Below, piece by piece: positions 24,295 to 34,262 of a stretch of 64,000 nt of DNA. The DNA comes from an uncultured Duncaniella sp. (GTDB taxonomy: Bacteria; Bacteroidota; Bacteroidia; Bacteroidales; Muribaculaceae), in the NCBI GenBank assembly GCA_910587165.1, contig CAJUKP010000010.1, positions 1 through 64,000 of the forward strand. Direction: 5' to 3'. Both the position numbers and the translations under genes were made by a program. The notes beneath the pieces are model-generated. The model did no database searches and was not told the DNA's origin. It saw nothing but the letters and a program-made list of their open reading frames with translations. The first letter of the stretch is position 1, and the number at the start of each line of letters is the position of its first letter.

Positions 24295-26418
24295 TTAATC
24301 CTTGTGGTTTATGTCTGAGGGAATCGAAGGTGTGTTCTTGATTCCGTCCCGTTCGAGGAGGGCGTCGATTGTGGCATCGTGGCCGCGGAATCGTCTGTAG
24401 AGCACTGCAGGATCCTCGGTTCCACCTTTAGATAATATGTTTTCGCGGAATGAGGCTGCTGTGGCGGGATCGAATATACCATGTTCCTTGAAATGAGCGA
24501 AGGCATCGGCATCAAGCACTTCAGCCCATTTGTAGCTATAGTAGCCTGCAGCATATCCACCGGCAAAAATATGGCTGAATGTCGGGGAGCTCATCGAGCC
24601 TTCCACGGGATCGAACATAGCCACTGATTTTCCTGCAGCTGTCTCGAATGCGGCAGCGTCGTCGACAGGTGAGGTTATGGTGTGCCATGCCATGTCGAGA
24701 AGACCGAAATTAAGCTGACGCAGACAGGCGTATGCCGCTCCGAACTGGGAAGTGGCTATGATACGGTCCACAAGCTCGGCCGGTATAGGCTCGCCGGTCT
24801 GGTAGTGACGGGCGAAGCCGTCGAGGAATTCCTTTTCGGTAAGGTAGTTCTCGTTAAACTGGGAGGGAAGCTCAACGAAGTCACGGAGCACGTTTGTGCC
24901 GGCAAGTGAGGCGTATTTCGTGTTTGCGAGCAATCCGTGGAGACCATGGCCGAACTCGTGAAGGAATGTCTCAACCTCGTATGGGGTGAGGAGTGAGGGT
25001 TTTGAGTCGGTGGGTTTTGTGAAGTTCATCACGATGGTGACCTGCGGACGGGAGTTGACCCCTTCGGCAGTGGTCTCGTGGCCCTTGAACTCGGTCATCC
25101 ATGCTCCGGGACGTTTGCTCGAACGGGGGAAGAAATCAGTGTAGATCACACCCAGGAAACTGCCGTCACGGTCCATGACATCAAAGGCTGTCACATCGGG
25201 ATGATAGACCGGAATGTCGGGATTCTTTACGAATTTGAGTCCGTAGAGCTTCTCGGCAAGCCCGAACACACCTCCGATCACATTGTTTAGCTCGAAATAC
25301 GGACGGAGTGCTTCCTCGTCATAGGAATATTTGGCATTCTTGAGTTTGTTGGCATAGTAGCTGTAATCCCAAGGCATTATCTTCACGGGGCGTCCCTCAA
25401 GACCGGATGCAAACTCGGCAAGCTCCTTGAATTCCGCTTCCTGTGCGGGACGGTAAGCGTCGCGCAGGGAGTTGAGCAGGCGGTAAACATTGTCGGGATT
25501 TGCAGCCATGGTGGTGGCGAGGGAGTAGTCGGCGTAAGTCTTGTAGCCGAGAAGATTCGCGAGTTTGAGCCTGGTCTCGGCAATCTCTTTCATCACGGGC
25601 AGGTTGTTATACTCACCCTTGGTGTTACGTCCGGTGTAGAGACGGTACATTTTCTCGCGCAGGTCGGGACGGTCACTGTATTTCATGAACGCCACATAGA
25701 CAGGCTGGTCAAGAGTGAAGAGGTACTCACCGTCACGTCCTTTTTCCTTGGCGGCGAGTGCGGCCGCTTCGACGGAGCTTTCGGGAAGCCCGGCGAGATC
25801 GTCTGATTTCAGCCATATCTCGTAGGTGTTGACCTCCTTGAGCACATTCTGACCGAAGAGGGTAGTGAGTTCACTGAGCCGGCTTGAAAGCTTGGCGTAT
25901 GTGTCGCGGTCTGCTCCTTCGAGAAGTGCTCCATTGCGGGTGAATGATTCGTAGGTGCGCTTGAGAAGAGTCTTATCCTCCGGTGTGAGGCGCAGTGTGT
26001 CGCCTGAATCATGCACTGCCTTGACACGTTTCCATAATCCCTCGTTGAGAGAGATTTTGGTGGAATAGTCGGACAGACGGGGTGTGATTTTCATCGACAG
26101 TTCCATCATTGCATCATCACTGAGAGATGAGAGCAACGGGTAGAATACGTTGAGCACACGGTCGAGATCCTTGCCGGAACGTGCAAGCGCCACGACTGTG
26201 TTCTCAAAGGTGGGAGATTCGGGATTGGCCACAATCTTGTCTACTTCTTCAAGACCAAGAGTGATGCCTCGGTCGATGGCCGGCTCGTAATCGCTGACTG
26301 TGATACGGTCGAATGGAGTTGTGCCGTGGGGGGTGCCCTTGAACTCCTCAAAGAAAGGATTCTGTGCTTGACTCATGATGCTTGCCGCGGCCATTGCCGC
26401 TACCAGGTGTTTTCGCAT
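24295..26418 (-). CDS. M3-family peptidyl-dipeptidase (Dcp-like), exported
   Basis: This 707-residue zinc peptidase of the M3 family has the HExxH site FLHEFGHGLHG (His487, Glu488, His491) and all-helical flanks. It resembles peptidyl-dipeptidase Dcp, which removes C-terminal dipeptides. An N-terminal signal (MRKHLVAAMAAASIMSQAQ) predicts export to the periplasm, where it would trim imported peptides. It lies 28 bp after the TPR gene and is probably co-transcribed with it; a strong terminator follows. Confidence 0.92.
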   Translation of the reverse strand: MRKHLVAAMAAASIMSQAQNPFFEEFKGTPHGTTPFDRITVSDYEPAIDRGITLGLEEVDKIVANPESPTFENTVVALARSGKDLDRVLNVFYPLLSSLSDDAMMELSMKITPRLSDYSTKISLNEGLWKRVKAVHDSGDTLRLTPEDKTLLKRTYESFTRNGALLEGADRDTYAKLSSRLSELTTLFGQNVLKEVNTYEIWLKSDDLAGLPESSVEAAALAAKEKGRDGEYLFTLDQPVYVAFMKYSDRPDLREKMYRLYTGRNTKGEYNNLPVMKEIAETRLKLANLLGYKTYADYSLATTMAANPDNVYRLLNSLRDAYRPAQEAEFKELAEFASGLEGRPVKIMPWDYSYYANKLKNAKYSYDEEALRPYFELNNVIGGVFGLAEKLYGLKFVKNPDIPVYHPDVTAFDVMDRDGSFLGVIYTDFFPRSSKRPGAWMTEFKGHETTAEGVNSRPQVTIVMNFTKPTDSKPSLLTPYEVETFLHEFGHGLHGLLANTKYASLAGTNVLRDFVELPSQFNENYLTEKEFLDGFARHYQTGEPIPAELVDRIIATSQFGAAYACLRQLNFGLLDMAWHTITSPVDDAAAFETAAGKSVAMFDPVEGSMSSPTFSHIFAGGYAAGYYSYKWAEVLDADAFAHFKEHGIFDPATAASFRENILSKGGTEDPAVLYRRFRGHDATIDALLERDGIKNTPSIPSDINHKD

Positions 26419-26446
26419 TGTGTTATAAGTTGTGTTGTAATGATTG

Positions 26447-28654
26447 TCACAGTGAGTGACCGCGCTGCCGTGAACGTTTCAAGGCTTCATCGGTCACGAT
26501 GCCGATGAGCACGGGGTCTATCTTGGCATAGTCTCCAATGATGGAGCGGTCGCTGGCTATGTCGGCCAGGAATGTATCGGTGTCTATCCCGCCTTCGGAT
26601 ATGGCGCGCGCCCACAGGCCGGCAGTATCGGCAGGCCGTCCGGTGAGAAGGGCCAGATGCCCGGCATTGATCAGATCGACGGCTTTTATTGATTCTGACG
26701 ACATGAGAATATCGGTGTATTTGGCGCAACGCTCATAATCGGCTCCGAGAAGGGTGCACCAGGCTATGGCACGGATTGCCTTCTCACTGCTGTTGCCGAG
26801 AAATTCGGCTTTGAATAGATATTTCAGCGCTTCGTCGAACCGGCGCAGTTTTACAAGTGAAAGGCCGATGTTCAATGCAGTCGACACATCATCGGGACGC
26901 GAGGCATCGAGACGGCGGTAGTAGCCCAGTGCATCTTCCCATCGTCCGAGCTGCCGGCAGCATGAGGCCAGACGTCTGATGGTCCATCGGCTGTCGGCGT
27001 TGAGCAATTCGCTCTGCTCATAATATTTCACTGCATCGCCAATATCACCGAGGGCTTGTCTGCAATAGCCCATTTTCTGAAACAGCTGGGCTGACGGCGG
27101 GATTTTGTAAGACAGTCGCTCGAATGTCTCGAAAGCGTCGGAATAATACCGGCGTTTGAAGTAGAACTCTCCGATCAGACCGAGTATCTCCTCGTCATCG
27201 AAGATATCTGCCAGCAACGGAAGTGCCGGCAGATTGAGACCGGAGGCGAACGGATCGGTGAATTCACCTTTCCGTCTGAAAAGTTTGAAGAAGCGGTAGA
27301 GGTCACGCACGTATGACGATGCGATCTCCTCGCGTTGTCTCGGCCTGGATTCGGCGAAACGGAGCTGATCAAGCTGTTCCCGTTGCATACGGAGCTGTCC
27401 CAACATCATGGATCGCTGGGTGTAGGGGAGAGACGAGAGCGAGAGAATCACCGAGAATTTGTCGTTGTCACAGAACATCGGCATGGCTGTGACTATCTCG
27501 CAGATAGCAGCGATCTCACGGTCGGTCTCCGATGCAAGCAGTGAATGTCCGCTGTGGAACGGAAGAAACCAGTTTGAGATATCGTTGAAGAACGGGAATG
27601 TCTTGAGCTTGCTGAAGGTGGCCATCATAACATCGCCTCCATCTTCCTGCAGTTCCTGCAATTCCTTGAGCTTGTCGGCGACACCTGATTTCTCAAGCAT
27701 CTCTGCCCATTCGGGGTTTTCCTCAATTGATTCCGGATCAATGTTCATCTTTCCGAGCTTCTCTATTTCCGGACGAAGTTTCATCATCTCAGGGATCACC
27801 TCGTCTGTGAACTTACGGGTGATTCTCTCAGTGTCCCTTGACCTGATGAACTGCATATTCATCTCCTTAACATCCGACTGCCATGCCGGGAGCTCGACAA
27901 GAGATTCCATCCTGACTTTCAAGGTTCGGCTCATGGGACGGTTGCGATATATCCACAGGGCGATCAGGAGTCCGGCAAGTGATCTGACAGCCACCTCGTC
28001 ACTTTCCGCTGTGGCGTATGCATCCATCAGGAAGAGCATCCGGCGCTCGTCGTAGATCTCGAGAAGGCCCAAGGTCACAGCGCTTATGGTCAGAAGCTTG
28101 AAGTGGGCAGGAAGAGACTTGTCGTCCATTATGCCGGCGAGCAATCCGGCTATCTCATGTGTGACCGGAGCGAGAGTCCAGAGCCTGTTGAAAAAATGAC
28201 GCTCCAGGGCTTCCGCTTTCTGGGTAAGTTCTCTGGAAGCCACACCGGGATTTTCGGATAGTGAGGCAAGAGAGAGTTTGCGGTTGATCCGGCGATATTC
28301 GTCAAGCAATATTGACGGCTGGCCTTTGGGTTCGGTCAGCTCGTAGCGCAGAGTGTTGTAATATAGGGTGGGTGAATCAGCGGTTTTGATCTGACGTTCC
28401 ATCAGATCCGAGAGGGTTCTGATGCTTCCCGAAAGATTGTCGAAGGCCTCGCGACGTCCCGGGTCGGGATAACCGCGCATGGCGTAATCGGACATCAGGC
28501 CATATTCACGGCGCAACCTTTCGAGCTCGGAGGTGAAATTGCCGAGATGGGGTAGGGCCGTGATGACATTCCCGAGGCTGTCGAAAGCCTCGCTGACGCG
28601 TCCCGATGAGAGAAACGTCTCGATATCTTGTCTGTTTATATATTTAGGTGTCAT
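26447..28654 (-). CDS. Tetratricopeptide-repeat protein of unknown function
   Basis: This 735-residue protein has no signal peptide. The first ~480 residues are helical without a recognised domain. The last ~230 hold at least four TPR units (for example YYSDAFETFERLSYKIPPS, DIGDAVKYYEQSELLNADS and WEDALGYYRRLDASRPDD), a scaffold for protein contacts. I do not recognise the family beyond TPR. It precedes the M3 peptidase gene and is divergent from dnaB. Its -7 box is at 28661-28668. Confidence 0.8.
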   Translation of the reverse strand: MTPKYINRQDIETFLSSGRVSEAFDSLGNVITALPHLGNFTSELERLRREYGLMSDYAMRGYPDPGRREAFDNLSGSIRTLSDLMERQIKTADSPTLYYNTLRYELTEPKGQPSILLDEYRRINRKLSLASLSENPGVASRELTQKAEALERHFFNRLWTLAPVTHEIAGLLAGIMDDKSLPAHFKLLTISAVTLGLLEIYDERRMLFLMDAYATAESDEVAVRSLAGLLIALWIYRNRPMSRTLKVRMESLVELPAWQSDVKEMNMQFIRSRDTERITRKFTDEVIPEMMKLRPEIEKLGKMNIDPESIEENPEWAEMLEKSGVADKLKELQELQEDGGDVMMATFSKLKTFPFFNDISNWFLPFHSGHSLLASETDREIAAICEIVTAMPMFCDNDKFSVILSLSSLPYTQRSMMLGQLRMQREQLDQLRFAESRPRQREEIASSYVRDLYRFFKLFRRKGEFTDPFASGLNLPALPLLADIFDDEEILGLIGEFYFKRRYYSDAFETFERLSYKIPPSAQLFQKMGYCRQALGDIGDAVKYYEQSELLNADSRWTIRRLASCCRQLGRWEDALGYYRRLDASRPDDVSTALNIGLSLVKLRRFDEALKYLFKAEFLGNSSEKAIRAIAWCTLLGADYERCAKYTDILMSSESIKAVDLINAGHLALLTGRPADTAGLWARAISEGGIDTDTFLADIASDRSIIGDYAKIDPVLIGIVTDEALKRSRQRGHSL

Positions 28655-28660
28655 TGACTA

Positions 28661-28668
28661 CAAATTTA
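28661..28668 (-). promoter_or_regulatory. Promoter -7 box of the TPR/M3 peptidase operon
   Basis: TAAATTTG on the minus strand 7 bp before the TPR gene; the transcript would be nearly leaderless. The -33 box is not clear. Confidence 0.45.
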
Positions 28669-28765
28669 CTATCTTTCTTTCAAAAACCATGCCAAACCTG
28701 CCGCCTTTTAGTAAAAGTTAAGGAACGGCGATCTACGGCAGATGTAAAATGTCATATTTTTTTCT

Positions 28766-28773
28766 TAATTTTG
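28766..28773 (+). promoter_or_regulatory. Promoter -7 box of dnaB
   Basis: TAATTTTG matches TAnnTTTG and places the transcript start near 28780. This rules out the in-frame ATG at 28749 and supports the ATG at 28794. Confidence 0.55.
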
Positions 28774-28793
28774 CACTCCCAAGACCAATCGGA

Positions 28794-30350
28794 ATGCCAC
28801 AGAACTTCAATAATTACAACAACCGACAGGGCAACAAGCCTGAACATATCTCGAAATTTGACCATGGCGGTCGGATACCTCCGCGCGACAATGACCTTGA
28901 AGAGGCTGTGCTCGGAGCTCTTATGCTTGAGAAGGATGCCTATACGGTGGTATGCGACATTCTGAAGCCGGAGTCATTCTATGATCCTGCCAATCAGAAG
29001 ATTTATGCTGCCATTCAGAGTCTGGGTGCCTCTCAGCAGAGTATAGATATGCTCACTGTCACGGAAAAACTCCGCCTGCAGGGTGATCTTGAAGGGGCGG
29101 GAGGTCCCTTGCGCATCTCCGAGCTGACCTCGCGTGTGGCATCCGGAGCACACGTGGAGTTCCACGCACGCATCGTGGCACAGAAGTATCTGGCGCGCGA
29201 GCTCATCAAGTTTGCCTCTCAGATCGAGGCCCAGGCCTTCGATGAGAGTTATGATGTGGATGATCTGCTGCAGGAAGCCGAGGGTAAACTCTTCGAGATC
29301 TCACAGAGGAACGTCAAGAAGGATGTGACGCAGATCGACCCGGTGATAAACGCTGCTATCGAACAGATCCAGACATCGGCCAACAGAGCCTCCGGCCTGT
29401 CCGGTCTTGAATCGGGATTCCACGAGCTTGACAAACTCACATCCGGATGGCAGAGAAGCGACCTTATCATCATCGCGGCCCGTCCTGCCATGGGCAAAAC
29501 TGCATTCGTGCTGTCCATGGCCAAGAATATGGCTGTGACATATAATATCCCGGTGGCCATATTCTCTCTTGAGATGTCAAACCTTCAGCTTGTGAACCGT
29601 CTGATACAGAACACGTGTGAGATCGAGGGTGAGAAGATCAAGAGCGGACAGCTTTCGCAGATGGAGTGGGATCAGCTCATGTCGCGGGTCAAGAATCTCT
29701 ACAGTGCCCCGTTGTTTATCGACGATACCGCCTCACTCTCGATATTCGAACTCCGCACCAAGGCGCGGCGTCTGGTAAGAGAGCACAACGTGCAGTTTAT
29801 CATCATCGACTATCTGCAGCTCATGAATGCATCGGGCATGAAGTTCGGATCCCGTGAGCAGGAGGTGTCCATGATCTCCCGCTCGCTCAAGCAGCTTGCA
29901 AAGGAACTGAACATACCGATCGTGGCGCTTTCGCAGCTCAACCGTTCGGTGGAGTCCCGCGGAGCTGACAGCAAAGATGGGAAAAGGCCTCAGCTCAGTG
30001 ACCTTCGTGAATCCGGTGCCATCGAGCAGGATGCCGATATTGTTTGTTTCATACATCGTCCGGAATATTATCTGCGCTCGGGTGTGGATGCTGCCGGAAA
30101 TGATATACGCGGGCTTGCTGAGTTTATCGTGGCAAAACACCGTTCCGGCCGTGTGGATGATGTGAAGATGAGATTCAAATCAAGATACGCCCGTTTTGAG
30201 AACTGGGATGGAGAGGTTGAGATGGGTAGCGGCATGAGAGAGAGCCGCCTCAATTCCGGCAGTTTCCCTGACGAAGCGTCACCGTTGTCCGGCGGCACGG
30301 CTGATATCATGACAACCGCTGCCGATCCGACAGATATGCCGCCGTTCTGA
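28794..30350 (+). CDS. dnaB: Replicative DNA helicase
   Basis: This 518-residue hexameric helicase unwinds DNA at the replication fork. The N-terminal helical domain (NDLEEAVLGALML) is followed by a linker and the RecA-like motor with Walker A ARPAMGKTAF, Walker B FIIIDYLQLM and the downstream SQLNRSVE and DLRESGAIEQDAD motifs. No intein is present. The start was set at 28794 from the promoter position and family length. The C-terminal tail after residue ~480 is Ser/Gly/Pro-rich and probably disordered. Confidence 0.96.
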   Translation: MPQNFNNYNNRQGNKPEHISKFDHGGRIPPRDNDLEEAVLGALMLEKDAYTVVCDILKPESFYDPANQKIYAAIQSLGASQQSIDMLTVTEKLRLQGDLEGAGGPLRISELTSRVASGAHVEFHARIVAQKYLARELIKFASQIEAQAFDESYDVDDLLQEAEGKLFEISQRNVKKDVTQIDPVINAAIEQIQTSANRASGLSGLESGFHELDKLTSGWQRSDLIIIAARPAMGKTAFVLSMAKNMAVTYNIPVAIFSLEMSNLQLVNRLIQNTCEIEGEKIKSGQLSQMEWDQLMSRVKNLYSAPLFIDDTASLSIFELRTKARRLVREHNVQFIIIDYLQLMNASGMKFGSREQEVSMISRSLKQLAKELNIPIVALSQLNRSVESRGADSKDGKRPQLSDLRESGAIEQDADIVCFIHRPEYYLRSGVDAAGNDIRGLAEFIVAKHRSGRVDDVKMRFKSRYARFENWDGEVEMGSGMRESRLNSGSFPDEASPLSGGTADIMTTAADPTDMPPF

Positions 30351-30361
30351 TTGGCTGTCGT

Positions 30362-30871
30362 TTAACGGCTGATGTCCCCGCCATTCTCATGCCGGAGAAG
30401 AGTTGCTTTTGCAGATAGGCCTCCTGAATATCCTGTCAAAGTCTTATTTGCACTGCAGACACGATGGCACGGGATCACGATTACAACCGGATTGGCGCCG
30501 ATGGCGCGCCCGACAGCCCGCACAGCTTCCGGGCGTCCGATACGTGTGGCAATCTCTTTGTAGCTGATTATGGATCCGAAGCTGATCCGGGTCAACTCAC
30601 GCCATACCGCTTTCTGGAATTCCGTGCCGATTAAGCTTATGGGAATGTCAAAAGTCTTCCGGTTGCCATGGAAGTACTCGTCAAGCTGCCGACAGGTTTC
30701 CCGTGTTATTTCCGAGCTTTCCGAGACTATCTCGAAATTTCTTGTGATCGCAATGGGTATTTTCACCTCTTCCCACAGACATAGGACCAGTGAACTGTCA
30801 GAAGCCCCGATAAGCAAAGTCCCCACGGGCGACTCGTATTTCTCTATGTGAAGTTGCGGTTTCTTTATCAT
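30362..30871 (-). CDS. ogt: Methylated-DNA--protein-cysteine methyltransferase
   Basis: This 169-residue suicide repair protein removes O6-alkyl groups from guanine. The acceptor cysteine is Cys135 in the motif IVIPCHRV, followed by the conserved GYSGGL turn. The N-terminal Ada/Ogt-like domain is present but there is no AraC or Ada zinc domain, so it is Ogt-type. It converges on dnaB with a 12-bp gap. Confidence 0.92.
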   Translation of the reverse strand: MIKKPQLHIEKYESPVGTLLIGASDSSLVLCLWEEVKIPIAITRNFEIVSESSEITRETCRQLDEYFHGNRKTFDIPISLIGTEFQKAVWRELTRISFGSIISYKEIATRIGRPEAVRAVGRAIGANPVVIVIPCHRVCSANKTLTGYSGGLSAKATLLRHENGGDISR

Positions 30872-30923
30872 GTGGAGGCGTTTTATGGAATGAATATAGT
30901 TTTATAATTTCATGGATGACAAA

Positions 30924-30959
30924 AAAGTGCGGCCATGTTATATTACATAGCCGCACTTT
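30924..30959 (-). terminator. Intrinsic terminator of guaA
   Basis: Inverted repeat AAAGTGCGGC / GCCGCACTTT with inner ATGT/ACAT pairing; on the minus strand it is followed by TTTTTT. It lies 25 bp after the guaA stop. Confidence 0.85.
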
Positions 30960-30983
30960 CTTATAAAATTTAATAGGAATGGG

Positions 30984-32507
30984 TTACTCCCATTCGATTG
31001 TTGCCGGCGGTTTTGAGGATATGTCGTAACATACACGGTTGACTCCGCGCACTTTGTTGATGATGTCGTTTGACACTTTCGCCATGAAGTCGTAGGGAAG
31101 ATGTGCCCAGTCGGCAGTCATGGCATCGGTCGATGTCACTGCTCTGAGGGCAACGGCACGTTCGTATGTGCGTTCGTCGCCCATCACGCCCACGCTCTGC
31201 ACAGGGAGGAGGATGGCTCCGGCCTGCCATACTTTGTCGTAGAGACCCCACTCGCGAAGTCCGCTGACAAAAATGTCGTCGGCATCCTGGAGAATGCGTA
31301 CCTTCTCAGGAGTGATGTCGCCGAGTATTCTCACAGCAAGACCCGGACCGGGGAAGGGATGGCGCTTGATGAGGTGTTCGGGCATTCCGAGCTGACGTCC
31401 GACAGCCCTGACCTCGTCCTTGAACAGAAGACGGAGTGGCTCGCAAAGCTTGAGGTTCATCTTCTCGGGCAGACCACCCACATTGTGGTGGCTCTTGATG
31501 GTGGTGCCTGTGATTGAGAGTGATTCGATGCAGTCGGGGTAGATGGTTCCCTGGGCAAGCCATTTGACATCCTTTATCTTATGGGCCTCCTCGTCAAAAA
31601 CGTCAATGAAACCCTTGCCGATTATCTTGCGTTTGCGCTCAGGGTCGGTCACACCTGCCAGTTCTGAGAAGAATTTGGCTGAGGCATCAACGCCGATCAC
31701 ATTGAGACCGAGGCATTCGTAGTCGTGGAGCACATCACGGAACTCGTTTTTGCGGAGCATACCGTGGTCAACGAATATACAGGTGAGGTTATTGCCGATA
31801 GCCTTGTTGAGAAGCACGGCTGCTACCGATGAGTCGACTCCTCCGCTCAGACCGAGCACCACTTTGTCATTGCCCACCTGCTCGCGAAGGGCCTTGACAG
31901 TAGAGTCGATGAACGATTCGGCTGTCCAGTCAAGTGAACCGCCGCAGATGTCGACCACGAAGTTGCGGAGGATCTGTGTCCCGCACTCCGAGTGGTAGAC
32001 TTCGGGGTGGAACTGCACTCCCCAGGTCTTCTCTCCATCCACCTGATAGGCGGCGATATCCACCTTGTCGGTCGATGCTATGACCTTGAAGCAGTCGGGG
32101 ACTGCAGTGATAGTGTCGCCATGGCTCATCCATACCTGTGAGCCCACGGGGATGTCCTTGAGCAGAGGATTGGTCGAGTCGACCCGCGATAGATGGGCAC
32201 GGCCATATTCGCGCGAGGGAGCAGGCTCCACGCTGCCGCCCGAGGTGTAGGCTATGAACTGAGCGCCATAGCAGATCCCCAGCACGGGGAGATGGCCGCG
32301 CAGACGGTCAAGCTCGGTGCGGAACGCTTTCTCGTCGTAGACTGAGAATGGTGAACCCGAGAGGATGACACCGATTACGGAGGGATCCTCGTAAGGGAAC
32401 TTGTTGTAGGGAACGATTTCGCAATACTCGCCGAGTTCGCGGATGCGGCGCCCTATGAGCTGGGTGGTCTGCGAACCGAAGTCGAGAATGATGATTTTTT
32501 CCTGCAT
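30984..32507 (-). CDS. guaA: GMP synthase (glutamine-hydrolysing)
   Basis: This 507-residue enzyme converts XMP to GMP. The N-terminal glutaminase domain has the nucleophile Cys79 in GICYGAQ; the ATP pyrophosphatase domain follows with the PP-loop GLSGGVDSS, and the chain ends with the conserved IEWE. An in-frame ATG at 32540 lies within the promoter (-7 box 32538-32545), so I take MQEKIIILDFG at 32507 as the start. It is a single-gene unit. Confidence 0.96.
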   Translation of the reverse strand: MQEKIIILDFGSQTTQLIGRRIRELGEYCEIVPYNKFPYEDPSVIGVILSGSPFSVYDEKAFRTELDRLRGHLPVLGICYGAQFIAYTSGGSVEPAPSREYGRAHLSRVDSTNPLLKDIPVGSQVWMSHGDTITAVPDCFKVIASTDKVDIAAYQVDGEKTWGVQFHPEVYHSECGTQILRNFVVDICGGSLDWTAESFIDSTVKALREQVGNDKVVLGLSGGVDSSVAAVLLNKAIGNNLTCIFVDHGMLRKNEFRDVLHDYECLGLNVIGVDASAKFFSELAGVTDPERKRKIIGKGFIDVFDEEAHKIKDVKWLAQGTIYPDCIESLSITGTTIKSHHNVGGLPEKMNLKLCEPLRLLFKDEVRAVGRQLGMPEHLIKRHPFPGPGLAVRILGDITPEKVRILQDADDIFVSGLREWGLYDKVWQAGAILLPVQSVGVMGDERTYERAVALRAVTSTDAMTADWAHLPYDFMAKVSNDIINKVRGVNRVCYDISSKPPATIEWE

Positions 32508-32537
32508 AAAGTCGGGGATGATTGTGATAATGATGTG

Positions 32538-32545
32538 CAAAGTTA
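32538..32545 (-). promoter_or_regulatory. Promoter -7 box of guaA
   Basis: TAACTTTG on the minus strand matches TAnnTTTG, 30 bp upstream of the chosen start. It overlaps the upstream in-frame ATG, which helps settle the start. Confidence 0.55.
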
Positions 32546-32653
32546 AGGATTTTTATGATTAGAAGCCAATTATTTGATAGGAAATGAATGATATTGATGT
32601 GAAAAAGTCTGATGAAAAGGGTTGTGATGTGTCGTGATTAGCCCGAAAATTCG

Positions 32654-32661
32654 TAACTTTG
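32654..32661 (+). promoter_or_regulatory. Promoter -7 box of the queuosine transporter gene
   Basis: TAACTTTG matches TAnnTTTG, 37 bp upstream of the ATG. The -33 box is weak. Confidence 0.5.
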
Positions 32662-32698
32662 CACTCCAAAAAAATTTCGCAAGCATATCAGCCGTCGA

Positions 32699-33385
32699 AT
32701 GAAAGAAGCTCGTATATCAGTTACATTCATGCTCCTTGCGGTGACATTCTGTGTCTGCCTCATAGTGAGCAACCTCATGGAGATAAAAACCGTTGATCTT
32801 GGCCCGCTGACTATCACGGCCGGGGTCGTCGTGTTCCCTATATCCTACATTCTCAATGACTGTATGGTGGAGGTCTATGGCTTTGCCAAGGCCCGTCTTG
32901 TCATCTGGCTTGGTTTCGGCATGAACCTCCTTGTCTCATTGCTCCTGCAGCTCGGCGTTCTTTTGCCGGGTGCTGACTCTTGGCACGGACAGGAGGCGAT
33001 GGAGATGATATTTGGTGCGGTGCCGCGTATATTCGCCGCAAGTTTCATCGCATTTCTGTGCGGGTCGATGGTCAATGCATACGTGATGTCGCGAATGAAG
33101 CTGTCATCTGCTCCGGGTAGGGGATTCTCGCTGCGTGCCATCGTATCGTCACTGTGGGGTGAGGGGGTTGACTCGATGATATTTTTCCCTCTTGCCTTCG
33201 GGGGTGTGCTCTCATGGGCCGAGATAGGGTCGCTCATTGTCACACAGACTTTTCTCAAGACTTTCTATGAACTGCTCATACTCCCGGTGACTCTACGTGT
33301 CGTGAAACGTCTGCGTGAGTTTGAAGGAGAGGAGGCGCCTGCGAGGCCTAAATCCTATAAATGGTGGAGGATCAATGAACTGTGA
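32699..33385 (+). CDS. Queuosine precursor transporter (YhhQ/QPTR family)
   Basis: This 228-residue inner-membrane protein has about six hydrophobic segments and the family motifs VSNLMEIK, FPISYILNDCMVEVYG, and WGEGVDSMIFFPLAF. Members import queuosine precursors such as preQ0 or preQ1. The genome also has queD and queE at 48647-49541, so both de novo synthesis and salvage of 7-deazaguanine seem possible. The next gene starts inside its last codons. Confidence 0.9.
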   Translation: MKEARISVTFMLLAVTFCVCLIVSNLMEIKTVDLGPLTITAGVVVFPISYILNDCMVEVYGFAKARLVIWLGFGMNLLVSLLLQLGVLLPGADSWHGQEAMEMIFGAVPRIFAASFIAFLCGSMVNAYVMSRMKLSSAPGRGFSLRAIVSSLWGEGVDSMIFFPLAFGGVLSWAEIGSLIVTQTFLKTFYELLILPVTLRVVKRLREFEGEEAPARPKSYKWWRINEL

Positions 33386-34115
33386 TATTTCCGATATAAC
33401 GTCAGGCATAACATGGGTGTGGTTCGATCTGGACGACACCCTCATTGACTTCCGCTCCAATTCGCGGGAGGCATTGCGGCTGCTTTATGAGACGGAGAAA
33501 CTGTCGGATTTTTATCCTTCGGCAGAGGAATGGACCGAAGCCTACGAGAATCACAACCATTCCCTATGGGATAGATATGGCCGGGGTGAGATAAGTCAGG
33601 ATTTTCTCAGAATGGACCGCTTCGCCACTCCACTCGCTCCCGAATGGAAAGGGAGCCATGAGGAACTTGAAGCATACAGCCGCAAACTTGACCCGCTCTA
33701 TCTTGACTTGCTTGCGAGTCAGAAAGGGTTGGTGGATGGTGCCATTGATCTCCTGCAGTATCTGCGCGCGCACAATTATAAAATAGGTGTTCTCTCAAAC
33801 GGGTTTACTGATGTCCAGCATCGCAAGCTGCAGAATTGCGGGCTCACCCAGCTGGTTGATCTTATGGTGCTCAGTGATGACATCGGTGTCAACAAGCCGG
33901 ATGTGCGTATCTACCGTCACGCGATGACCCGTGCCGGAGAGCCCGTCCCCTCCAGACATATTATGATAGGGGATAATGCAGCCACAGATATTCTTGGAGC
34001 GGTAGGCGCGGGATGGCGTTCCATACACCTCAATCCTGCCGCCCGGGGGATGGAAATGGTCGAAGATACACTTATTACCCATGATTTGAGGCTGCTTTTC
34101 AATCTAAAGTGGTGA
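33375..34115 (+). CDS. YjjG-type noncanonical pyrimidine 5'-nucleotidase (HAD)
   Basis: This 246-residue HAD phosphatase resembles the YjjG/YfnB group, which hydrolyses noncanonical pyrimidine nucleotides such as dUMP derivatives. Motifs: WFDLDDTLIDF (Asp18, Asp20), GVLSNGF, NKPDVRIY and MIGDNAATDILGA. I chose 33375, an ATG overlapping the end of the transporter gene by 11 bp, over an in-frame ATG further upstream (33315) that lies within the transporter. Substrate is inferred from family only. Confidence 0.84.
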   Translation: MNCDISDITSGITWVWFDLDDTLIDFRSNSREALRLLYETEKLSDFYPSAEEWTEAYENHNHSLWDRYGRGEISQDFLRMDRFATPLAPEWKGSHEELEAYSRKLDPLYLDLLASQKGLVDGAIDLLQYLRAHNYKIGVLSNGFTDVQHRKLQNCGLTQLVDLMVLSDDIGVNKPDVRIYRHAMTRAGEPVPSRHIMIGDNAATDILGAVGAGWRSIHLNPAARGMEMVEDTLITHDLRLLFNLKW

Positions 34116-34153
34116 GGAAGTGAATTTTATCTTAAAATTTCCGTTAAATTTCA

Positions 34154-34183
34154 TTGCCAATTCAAAAAAAGTTACGATATTTG
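34154..34183 (+). promoter_or_regulatory. Promoter of the HU-type gene
   Basis: TTG (34154-34156), a 19-bp spacer and GATATTTG (34176-34183, one base off TAnnTTTG). It predicts a leader of about 70 nt before the ATG at 34263. Confidence 0.45.
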
Positions 34184-34262
34184 CAGTCGCAAAACGCGAT
34201 GCCTCCCTGGCGGGGGTGAAAAATCAGAAGATATTAACCAATTATAAAAATTTGCCAGTACA